In this document: one piece after another, positions 6,710 to 12,238 of the stretch
Numbering within the stretch: the first letter of the stretch is position 1
Layout of the letters: every line of letters starts with the position of its first letter
DNA from: Gammaproteobacteria bacterium
Lineage (GTDB): Bacteria > Pseudomonadota > Gammaproteobacteria > Pseudomonadales > Azotimanducaceae
NCBI GenBank assembly: GCA_030432795.1
Contig: JAUILW010000056.1
Span: forward strand, 1 to 12,238
DNA: 12,238 nucleotides
Reading direction: 5' to 3'
The notes under the pieces: generated by a model
Seen by the model: only the letters and a program-made list of their open reading frames with translations
What the model was told of the DNA's origin: nothing
Database searches by the model: none
Program-made: the position numbers and the translations under genes

Positions 6710-7567
6710 ATGATTCGAACCACGATCAAGCTGATCGCCTTGCTGGCGCTACTTGCGCAAGGAGCTTGCGCAAGCCTGTTGTCCGGCACGGTACAGGGAC
6801 TCACCGACGATCTGTCGTCGGCCATCCTCGACAGCGAAGACATCGAACTCGTGCGCGACGGCGCACCGGCCTACCTGATCCTCATCGACGGCCTGGTGAG
6901 CGGCAGTCCGGAAGACGCAGGCCTGCTGCAAACCGCCGCTCAGCTCAACTCCGCCTATGCATCCGCCTTCGTAGATGCCCCCGAGCGGGCCATGCGCATG
7001 CACACCAAGGCCAGGGATCTGTCATTTCGTGCAGTCTGCCTGTCGATCAAAGACGGTTGCGGGCTGGAGTCGCGGCCGTTCGATCGCTTCGAGGCATGGC
7101 TTGCACAGCGCGACGAGGCCGATGTGCCGCTGTTGTTTGGCCTCGGTGCCAGCTGGGCTGGCTGGATGCAGGCGAACAGCGATGACTTCAACGCCATCGC
7201 CCAGCTTGGCCGGGTAAAGGCACTCATGCAGCGTGTGCAGGCGCTGGACGAAAGCTACGACGATGGTGGCGTGCACCTGTACCTGGGCGTGTTCGAGACA
7301 CTGTTTCCGCCGGCCATGGGCGGCAAGCCGGATGTGGGCCGGGCGCATTTCGAACGCGCGGTGGCGCTGTCCGAAGGCCGCAACCTGCTCGCCAAGGTGA
7401 TGTTTGCGGAAAGCTATGCGCGTCTCGTTTTCGACCGCGAGCTGCACGATACGCTGCTCGATGAGGTGCTGTCAGCGCCGGTTCAGGCGCCTGGTCTAAC
7501 CTTGATGAATACCGTGGCCAAAGGCCGCGCGCGCGAATTGCTGGAGAGCGCAGATGACTATTTCTAA
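6710..7567 (+). CDS. tatT: TatT component of a TRAP transporter (TPR-type, exported)
   Basis: A 285-residue exported protein of the TRAP-associated TatT family, known from the Treponema pallidum TatT/TatP pair, where a TPR-like helical trimer binds the substrate-binding protein. Seen: N-terminal signal MIRTTIKLIALLALLAQGAC, helical repeats through the body, and the family's C-terminal hallmark around YDDGGVHLYLGVFETLFPP, then MGGKPDVGRAHFERAVAL and AKVMFAESYARLVFDRELHD. Cys20 could be lipidated, but Gln at -3 makes LAQGAC a poor lipobox; cleavage after ACA by signal peptidase I is the alternative. ATG at 6710 was chosen because the 21 codons before it, up to 6647, are not protein-like. The end overlaps dctP by 14 bases. 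The gene starts the TRAP/lipid gene run and was placed by motif recognition, with dctPQM directly after it as strong context. Confidence 0.9.
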   Translation: MIRTTIKLIALLALLAQGACASLLSGTVQGLTDDLSSAILDSEDIELVRDGAPAYLILIDGLVSGSPEDAGLLQTAAQLNSAYASAFVDAPERAMRMHTKARDLSFRAVCLSIKDGCGLESRPFDRFEAWLAQRDEADVPLLFGLGASWAGWMQANSDDFNAIAQLGRVKALMQRVQALDESYDDGGVHLYLGVFETLFPPAMGGKPDVGRAHFERAVALSEGRNLLAKVMFAESYARLVFDRELHDTLLDEVLSAPVQAPGLTLMNTVAKGRARELLESADDYF

Positions 7568-8555
7568 ACGGTGGGGCGCGGTTGTGGCGTTCTGCCTGCT
7601 GGCCGCACTGCCGGCGCACGCTGTGACGATCAAGATCGCCGCTGTATCGCCCGATGGGTCCGTGTGGATGAAGAAGCTGCGTCAGGCGGGCAGCGAAGTG
7701 GCGAAGCGCACCGATGGGCGGGTGAAATTCAAGTTCTATCCCGGCGGCGTGATGGGTGATGACAAGTCGGTGCTGCGCAAGATCCGCGTTGGCCAGCTGC
7801 ATGGTGCGGTACTCACCTCCGGCGGCCTGATTCCGGTGGATCAGAACATTCAGCTTTACAGCCTGCCTCTGGCGTTTCGCTCGGCGCAGGAAGCGCTGGC
7901 CATTCGCGCGCAGTTCGATCAGCGCCTGCTGGCAGGTCTCGAGTCGAACGGGTTCGTCAGCTTCGGTCTCGCCGAGGTGGGATTCGCCTACGCCATGGCA
8001 AGTGTGCCGCTGTCCAGCGTGCAGCAGGTGCGCGAACAGAAAGTGTGGGTGCCTGACAACGACCCGGACGCGGTGCGTCTGCTGAATGGTTTTGAGATCA
8101 GCGCCATCCCGCTGTCCATTGCGGGAGTACTGACAGGCCTGCAGACGGGGCTCATCAATGCCATCGCAGCGCCACCCGTGGGCACCATTGCGCTGCAGTG
8201 GCATACCCAGGTCAAGCACGGCCTCGACCTGCCGCTGATGTACGTCTACGGCTCCCTGGTGGTCAGCGACCGCCAGTTCAAAAAGCTTGGCGCGGAAGAT
8301 GCGGCTGTGGTGCGCGAGGTGTTTGGTGCGGCGGTTGCCGAGGTAGATGCAAGCGCTCGGCAGGACGACGAGAGCGCCAAACAGGCGTTGGCCGCACAGG
8401 GCATTCAGTGGCATACCGCGAGCCCGGAACATGCTGCGGAGTGGCAGGCGTTGGCGCGTAAATCCAGCGACGATTTCGCCGCCGGCGGACATATCGACGC
8501 GTCGCTGTACGCGGATTTCCAAAGCGCGCTGGCCGCACTGCGCGGGGGCTCCTGA
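7554..8555 (+). CDS. dctP: TRAP transporter substrate-binding protein (DctP/TatP type)
   Basis: Periplasmic binding protein of a TRAP transporter, 333 residues. The signal peptide ends ALPAHA (about residue 23), and the mature protein starts VTIKIA. Seen: the DctP-family stretch VKFKFYPGGVMGDDKSVLRKIRVGQ, which runs through residues 57-81, PLAFRS, and ALQTG-like GVLTGLQTGLINAIAAPP (191-208). The segment equivalent to the usual KIRVP, whose Arg binds the carboxylate of organic-acid ligands, reads KVWVPDNDP with Trp165 in its place. The same loss is known in the TatP group, where a hydrophobic ligand has been proposed. ATG at 7554 has GGAG at a spacing of 7 bases, inside the 3' end of tatT. It is expected to hand ligand to DctQM and to dock with TatT. 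The ligand is not known; with mlaC/mlaA next door a lipid-like one is inferred. Confidence 0.93.
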   Translation: MTISKRWGAVVAFCLLAALPAHAVTIKIAAVSPDGSVWMKKLRQAGSEVAKRTDGRVKFKFYPGGVMGDDKSVLRKIRVGQLHGAVLTSGGLIPVDQNIQLYSLPLAFRSAQEALAIRAQFDQRLLAGLESNGFVSFGLAEVGFAYAMASVPLSSVQQVREQKVWVPDNDPDAVRLLNGFEISAIPLSIAGVLTGLQTGLINAIAAPPVGTIALQWHTQVKHGLDLPLMYVYGSLVVSDRQFKKLGAEDAAVVREVFGAAVAEVDASARQDDESAKQALAAQGIQWHTASPEHAAEWQALARKSSDDFAAGGHIDASLYADFQSALAALRGGS

Positions 8556-8560
8556 CGCTC

Positions 8561-9022
8561 ATGCGCTGGATCCGCCTGCTGGAACACGCGGTGCTCGTGC
8601 TGCTGTTCAGCGGCATGATGAGCGTCGCGGCCTGGCAGGTGATCGCCCGCAATTTTTTCGATACCGGGCTGCACTGGGGTGACGCCCTGGTGCGCGTGCT
8701 GGTGCTGTGGGTGGCTTTGTTCGGTGGCATGGTCGCCTCCCGCAAGGACGAGCACATCCGCATCGATATCCTCAGCCGTCTGGCACCGCCGCGCTTCATG
8801 CCCTGGCTGCAGCGCATGGTTGCCCTGGCGACGGCTGTGCTGCTCGGCGCCTTTGCCTGGATCAGCTTTCGCACGGTGCAGGAGTCCTACCAGTACGGCG
8901 ACATCGCCTTCGCCACGGTGCCGTTGTGGGTGACCGAAGCCATCATTCCCTTTGGCGTTGTCGTCATGTGCCTGCGCTACATCGCGCATGTCATTCATCC
9001 ACCGCTGAGAGATCCACTGTGA
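8561..9022 (+). CDS. dctQ: TRAP transporter small permease subunit
   Basis: Inner-membrane small subunit of the TRAP transporter, 153 residues with four predicted membrane helices. Seen: VLVLLFSGMMSVAAWQVIAR, the family motif WQVIARNFF...W.D.L.R, the second helix VLWVALFGGMVASR followed by KDEHIRID, and C-terminal helices at about residues 85-104 and 125-145. These match the DctQ family. The ATG lies 5 bases after the dctP stop with only a weak purine stretch (GGGGG) upstream. The stop overlaps the dctM GTG start as GTGA, so the two membrane subunits are probably translated together. It forms the permease complex with DctM. Confidence 0.94.
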   Translation: MRWIRLLEHAVLVLLFSGMMSVAAWQVIARNFFDTGLHWGDALVRVLVLWVALFGGMVASRKDEHIRIDILSRLAPPRFMPWLQRMVALATAVLLGAFAWISFRTVQESYQYGDIAFATVPLWVTEAIIPFGVVVMCLRYIAHVIHPPLRDPL

Positions 9023-10293
9023 TCTGGCTGGGAGCGGTAGCGCTCATATTTCTGGCGCTGGCGGGCATGCCGCTGTTTGTGGTGATGCTTGGCGCCACCA
9101 TGCTCGGCTTCGTTGCCATGGAGATACCGCTGGAGAGCATCGCCATCTCCGTGAGCGGCATTGCCAACACGCCGTTGCTCATTACTTTGCCGCTGTTTAC
9201 CTATGCAGGTTACGTGCTGAGCGAGTCGCGCACCTCGGAGCGCCTGGTGAATCTGGTGCAGAGCCTGTTCGGCTTTCTGCCGAGTGGCCTGGCGGTGGTG
9301 GGTTTCGTCGCCTGCGCGGTGTTCACGGCGCTCACCGGTGCATCCGGTGTGACCATCGTTGCGTTGGGTGCGCTGTTGCTCCCGGCGCTGATGAAAGGCG
9401 GGTTCAGCGAGCGCTTCAGCCTTGGGCTGGTTACCTCTTCCGGGAGCCTCGGGCTCCTCATCGTGCCGTCGGTGCCGCTGATTCTCTACGGCGTGGTGGC
9501 GCAGCAGATGGAAGTGAATATCGCCATCGTCGATCTGTTCAAGGCCGGTGTGCTGCCGATACTGGTGATGCTCGGCATGCTCACGGCGTGGACGTTGTGG
9601 AAGCATCGGGGTGGTGAGGTGCCGCGCACGCCATTCCACTGGGCGGACGTGCGTGCGGCGTTGTGGGCGGCGCGCTATGAGCTGCCGTTACCACTGGTGG
9701 TGCTGGGTGGGGTTTTCAGCGGCTTTTTCGCGGTGTCGGACGCTGCTGCGGTCACCGCCGCTTACGTCACCATCGTCGAAGTGATGCTCTACCGCGATAT
9801 TCGCTGGCGGGAGCTGCCGAAGATCATGGTGGACTCCATGGTCATGGTGGGCGGTATCCTGCTGATTCTCGGTGTGGCGCTGGCGTTCACCAATTTCCTG
9901 GTTGACGCGGAAGTGCCGCAGGCGCTCTTTGAGTTCATGCAGACCCACGTGTCGAGCCCGCTGGGTTTCCTGCTGCTCCTGAACATACTCCTGCTGCTGC
10001 TGGGCGCGGTGCTCGACATCTTTGCCGCCATCGTCATCATGGTGCCGCTGCTGCTGCCGGTGGCGATGGGTTATGGAATCCACCCGGTGCACCTCGGCAT
10101 CATCTTCCTGGCCAACATGCAGATCGGCTATTTCACGCCACCCGTTGGCATGAACCTGTTCATTGCCAGCTACCGCTTCAAGAAACCGCTGTTGGAACTC
10201 TACGCTGCGAGCCTGCCGTTCATGCTCGTGTTGCTCGCTGCACTTGCGCTCATTACCTATATCCCATGGCTCAGTCTGGTGTTCGTTCAGTGA
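9019..10293 (+). CDS. dctM: TRAP transporter large permease subunit
   Basis: Inner-membrane large subunit that carries the ion-coupled transport path of the TRAP transporter. Length 424 residues, typical for DctM. About 11-13 hydrophobic helices are seen, with family stretches ALTGASGVTIVALGALLLPA, GLVTSSGSLGLLIVPSVP, FFAVSDAAAVTAAYV, and the C-terminal ANMQIGYFTPPVGMNLFIAS. The frame is open back to 8707, but that extension is the dctQ gene read in another frame. GTG at 9019, overlapping the dctQ stop as GTGA, gives the correct N-terminus (VIWLGAVALIFLALAGMPL). The 3' end overlaps the mlaC-like gene by 28 bases (or by 4 with the alternative mlaC start). Confidence 0.95.
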   Translation: MIWLGAVALIFLALAGMPLFVVMLGATMLGFVAMEIPLESIAISVSGIANTPLLITLPLFTYAGYVLSESRTSERLVNLVQSLFGFLPSGLAVVGFVACAVFTALTGASGVTIVALGALLLPALMKGGFSERFSLGLVTSSGSLGLLIVPSVPLILYGVVAQQMEVNIAIVDLFKAGVLPILVMLGMLTAWTLWKHRGGEVPRTPFHWADVRAALWAARYELPLPLVVLGGVFSGFFAVSDAAAVTAAYVTIVEVMLYRDIRWRELPKIMVDSMVMVGGILLILGVALAFTNFLVDAEVPQALFEFMQTHVSSPLGFLLLLNILLLLLGAVLDIFAAIVIMVPLLLPVAMGYGIHPVHLGIIFLANMQIGYFTPPVGMNLFIASYRFKKPLLELYAASLPFMLVLLAALALITYIPWLSLVFVQ

Positions 10294-10871
10294 GGGCGTG
10301 GCTCGCAGCAACGTTCCTGGGCTGGCTGTTATCCGGGGCTACAGCCGCATATGGGGAAAGCGCCACCGCGCGCATCGACCGATTGCACGAGGCGCTGCTG
10401 GCCGCCATGCAGTGCGAGTGCGCAAGCGACGCGCGCGCTGCAGGGCTGCAGCCTGTGGTGCAGGCGTTGTTCGACGTCACCAACATCGTCCGCATCAGCA
10501 CGGGTCGTGCCTGGCGGGAGTTCGACGAGTCTCAGCGTGCTGATCTCGAAGGTGCACTGGAGCGGCTGATCGTCGTCACCTACGCCGATCGATTCGACAG
10601 CTTTGCCGGCCAGCGCTTTGAGGTGCTGGGTGAGGAGATGTCGCGAACGGGCGCGGTGGTGCGGACGGAGATCGTCCGATCCTCCGGTGAGCGCGTGCCT
10701 ATCGACTACTATTTTCGCGGTGATAAGGTGTTCAACGTGGTGGCCAGCGGCGTGAGCGACCTGTCGTTGCGGAGGGCAGACTACAGCAGCATCCTCAAGG
10801 AGCAAGGTTACGGTGCGCTACTGGCACACATCGAAGAGAACATCGTCGAGCTCAGCGCGAGCGGGGAGTAG
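10266..10871 (+). CDS. mlaC: MlaC / Ttg2D-family periplasmic phospholipid-binding protein
   Basis: Exported lipid-carrier protein of the MlaC (Ttg2D, HpnM-like) family, 201 residues, close to the usual length. Signal peptide at the N-terminus (hydrophobic AWLAATFLGWLLSGATA), then the helical domain with ALFDVTNIVRISTGRAWREF and SQRADLEGALERLIVVTYADRFDSF. The beta-sheet lipid-cavity half includes VPIDYYFRGDKVFNVVASG, DLSLRRADYSSILKEQGYGA and ALLAHIEENI. In the Mla system this protein shuttles phospholipids between the outer-membrane MlaA and the inner membrane. No MlaFEDB ABC partner is in the window; the neighbours are a TRAP transporter and an RND protein. Start is ATG 10266, inside dctM. 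GTG 10290 overlaps the dctM stop as GTGA, the junction style seen elsewhere here, and leaves an intact signal peptide, so it is an equally good start. Confidence 0.88.
   Translation: MAQSGVRSVRAWLAATFLGWLLSGATAAYGESATARIDRLHEALLAAMQCECASDARAAGLQPVVQALFDVTNIVRISTGRAWREFDESQRADLEGALERLIVVTYADRFDSFAGQRFEVLGEEMSRTGAVVRTEIVRSSGERVPIDYYFRGDKVFNVVASGVSDLSLRRADYSSILKEQGYGALLAHIEENIVELSASGE
10797..10807 (+). promoter_or_regulatory. Ribosome binding site for mlaA inside mlaC
   Basis: AAGGAG (10797-10802) and a second AAGG (10804-10807) lie 10 and 5 bases ahead of the GTG at 10813, inside the mlaC coding sequence. They decide the mlaA start, since no ATG is available near its signal peptide. Confidence 0.55.
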
Positions 10872-11586
10872 CCTGTGCGCGCTCCTCGTGCTGGCGGCAA
10901 TCAGCGGCTGCAGCACGGTTCCGGGCGGCGAACCGGTGGGCGCCTACGAGCCCCATGATCCCCACGAATCGGTGAATCGTCCTGTGTATAGGGCATTCGA
11001 TGCGCTCGACCGACGAATCCTGCAACCGGTGGCCCGCGGCTATCGCTGGGTCATGCCCAACTGGGCCGAGCAGGGCGTTGCGAACTTCTTCGCCAACCTG
11101 CGCGATGTGGACGGCGCGCTAAACGCCCTGCTGCAGGGCAAACCCGCGGCGGCTGCAGGTGACCTGACCCGCGTGGTGATCAATTCCACCATCGGCATCG
11201 GCGGCCTGATCGATGTGGCTTCCGACAGCGGCATCGATCCCTCCGGTGAGGACTTCGGGCAGACCCTTGCGGTGTGGGGAGTGACGCGCTCCCGCTATCT
11301 TTACCTGCCGCCGTTGGGACCGAGCACCGTACGCGATGCTCCGGGACAGATTCTGCATGGCGCAACCCCAGGACTGCTGCTCGGCGGTGGCTACGCCTGG
11401 TGGGTAAGCCTTCTCGATCTCATGAGCACCCGTGCTGAGGCGCTGCCCGCCACGGATGCACGTGATGCCGCCGCACTCGACCCTTATGCGTTTACCCGCG
11501 ATGCCTACTACCAGCGGCGTAAATACGTGATCTACGACGGCCATCCACCCATGGACGACTTTTTCGACGAATTCGACGATGAGTGA
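10813..11586 (+). CDS. mlaA: MlaA / VacJ-family outer-membrane lipoprotein
   Basis: Outer-membrane lipoprotein of the MlaA (VacJ) family, which removes or passes phospholipids at the outer membrane; 257 residues. The long basic N-region is followed by LCALLVLAAISGC, a good lipobox with lipidated Cys33. Seen: DPHESVNRPVYRAFDALDR (49-67), the donut-forming core ANFFANLRDVDGALNALLQG, RVVINSTIGIGGLIDVAS, EDFGQTLAVWGV and LPPLGPSTVRDAPG, all family hallmarks. The C-terminal tail is very acidic (DDFFDEFDDE). GTG 10813 is chosen for its strong upstream AAGGAG and because later in-frame starts would remove the charged signal region. It overlaps mlaC by 59 bases and the next gene by 8. It is expected to exchange lipid with the MlaC-like protein upstream. 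Confidence 0.93.
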   Translation: MRYWHTSKRTSSSSARAGSSLCALLVLAAISGCSTVPGGEPVGAYEPHDPHESVNRPVYRAFDALDRRILQPVARGYRWVMPNWAEQGVANFFANLRDVDGALNALLQGKPAAAAGDLTRVVINSTIGIGGLIDVASDSGIDPSGEDFGQTLAVWGVTRSRYLYLPPLGPSTVRDAPGQILHGATPGLLLGGGYAWWVSLLDLMSTRAEALPATDARDAAALDPYAFTRDAYYQRRKYVIYDGHPPMDDFFDEFDDE

Positions 11587-12238
11587 CGCGCTCGTCCGCT
11601 GGGTTGGATGGGTGCAGGCGAAGGCCTGGTGGGTGCTGATCGCGGTGACGCTGACGACGATCGCCAGCAGCTTCTATGTGGCGGATCGATTTCGGCTGAA
11701 CTCCGATCTCAACGGTCTCATTGACCAGACATCCGACTGGCGCGTGCAGTTCGATGCGTTTCGCGACGCCTTTCCCGACATGGTGAAGACCATGGTGGTG
11801 GTCGTGCACGGCGACTCGTTCGGGGCGGTGGAGGAGACCGCCAAAGCCATCGAAGCGCGGGTGCGTGGCGACGCGGCGTTTCGCGCGGTGCATGCACCGC
11901 AGAACGCCGCCTTCCTGCGCGATCATGCGCTGCTGTATCTGTCGCTGGATGATCTCGACGACATGGCAGACCGCCTGGCTGAGGCACAGCCCGTGCTCAC
12001 CGCCATCGCTGAGGATGCAAGCCTGCGGGAGGTGCTGCAGCTGCTCACCGACAGCTACGAGCAGGGCGAGGCGGTAGCCGGCCGTGAAGCGATCATCGAT
12101 CTGCTCGGCGCCAGCGCGGAGGATTTTCTATCGGGTGGTGATGGCCGCATCCGTTGGGCGGATGAGCTCTTCGACGCCGAGGGTATGCACACCCGCGTGG
12201 TCACGCTCAAGGGGACGGAGCGTCTGGATGAGTCGCTA
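11579..12238 (+). CDS. RND/MMPL-superfamily transporter, HpnN-like (partial, C-terminus off the right edge)
   Basis: The first 220 residues of an inner-membrane RND-superfamily protein. Seen: a short cytoplasmic N-terminus MSDALVRWVGWVQAKAW, the first membrane helix (about residues 17-35), then RFRLNSDLNGLIDQTSDW and FDAFRDAFPDMVKTMVVVVH. These open the first periplasmic domain in MMPL-type transporters such as HpnN, which moves hopanoids to the outer membrane. The rest of the periplasmic domain is helical and acidic. ATG 11579 overlaps the mlaA stop by 8 bases. Complete members are roughly 800-900 residues, so about three quarters is missing. Position after mlaC and mlaA suggests export or exchange of a lipid or sterol-like molecule; the exact substrate is not readable. 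Confidence 0.82.
   Translation, partial: MSDALVRWVGWVQAKAWWVLIAVTLTTIASSFYVADRFRLNSDLNGLIDQTSDWRVQFDAFRDAFPDMVKTMVVVVHGDSFGAVEETAKAIEARVRGDAAFRAVHAPQNAAFLRDHALLYLSLDDLDDMADRLAEAQPVLTAIAEDASLREVLQLLTDSYEQGEAVAGREAIIDLLGASAEDFLSGGDGRIRWADELFDAEGMHTRVVTLKGTERLDESL

Noticed and set aside
7224..8522. Minus-strand open frame of 432 codons opposite dctP and tatT
   Set aside because: Composition is rich in Arg, His and Gln as expected for the reverse of GC-rich coding DNA. The plus strand holds clear TRAP genes.
8707..9018. N-terminal extension of the dctM frame by 104 codons
   Set aside because: It is dctQ read in another frame and not protein-like; GTG 9019 gives the normal DctM N-terminus and length.

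Overview
The window is GC-rich, densely coded DNA. Most genes overlap or nearly touch, several use GTG or TTG starts, and the encoded families (MlaA/MlaC, TRAP DctPQM, UxaC/UxuA/UxuB) point to a free-living Gram-negative proteobacterium, probably a gammaproteobacterium. That taxonomic placement is inference from gene content only. No tRNA, rRNA, CRISPR array or insertion sequence was seen. The two halves are transcribed divergently from a 97-base gap at about 5957-6053.

Left half (minus strand, read from 5956 down to 1). A crotonase-fold enoyl-CoA hydratase/isomerase-like gene is followed by an MBL-fold hydrolase and a very small membrane protein. Next comes a hexuronate catabolic cluster in the order uxuA (mannonate dehydratase), uxaC (uronate isomerase), uxuB (fructuronate reductase, cut by the left edge). 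UxaC converts glucuronate to fructuronate, UxuB reduces it to mannonate, and UxuA dehydrates mannonate to 2-keto-3-deoxygluconate. The three genes are joined by 4-base stop/start overlaps (TTGA and GTGA), so they are probably translationally coupled.

Right half (plus strand). The first gene (6054-6620) is an exported thioredoxin-fold, peroxiredoxin-like protein interrupted by an in-frame TGA at 6261-6263. The TGA sits exactly where the first Cys of the family's W-C-P-F-C motif belongs, the same frame continues for 118 codons, and a stem-loop fitting the bacterial SECIS rules follows. I read it as a selenoprotein (Sec70-Pro-Phe-Cys73) that normal gene calling would split in two.

After an 89-base gap comes a compact run: tatT, dctP, dctQ and dctM (a TatT-associated TRAP transporter), then mlaC, mlaA and an RND/MMPL-type transporter (HpnN-like) cut by the right edge. 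All junctions overlap or are within 5 bases. A TRAP importer whose binding protein lacks the usual carboxylate-binding Arg, fused at operon level to lipid-trafficking proteins of the outer membrane, periplasm and inner membrane, suggests a composite envelope-spanning system for a hydrophobic or lipid-like ligand. The gene calls are strong; the shared function is inference.
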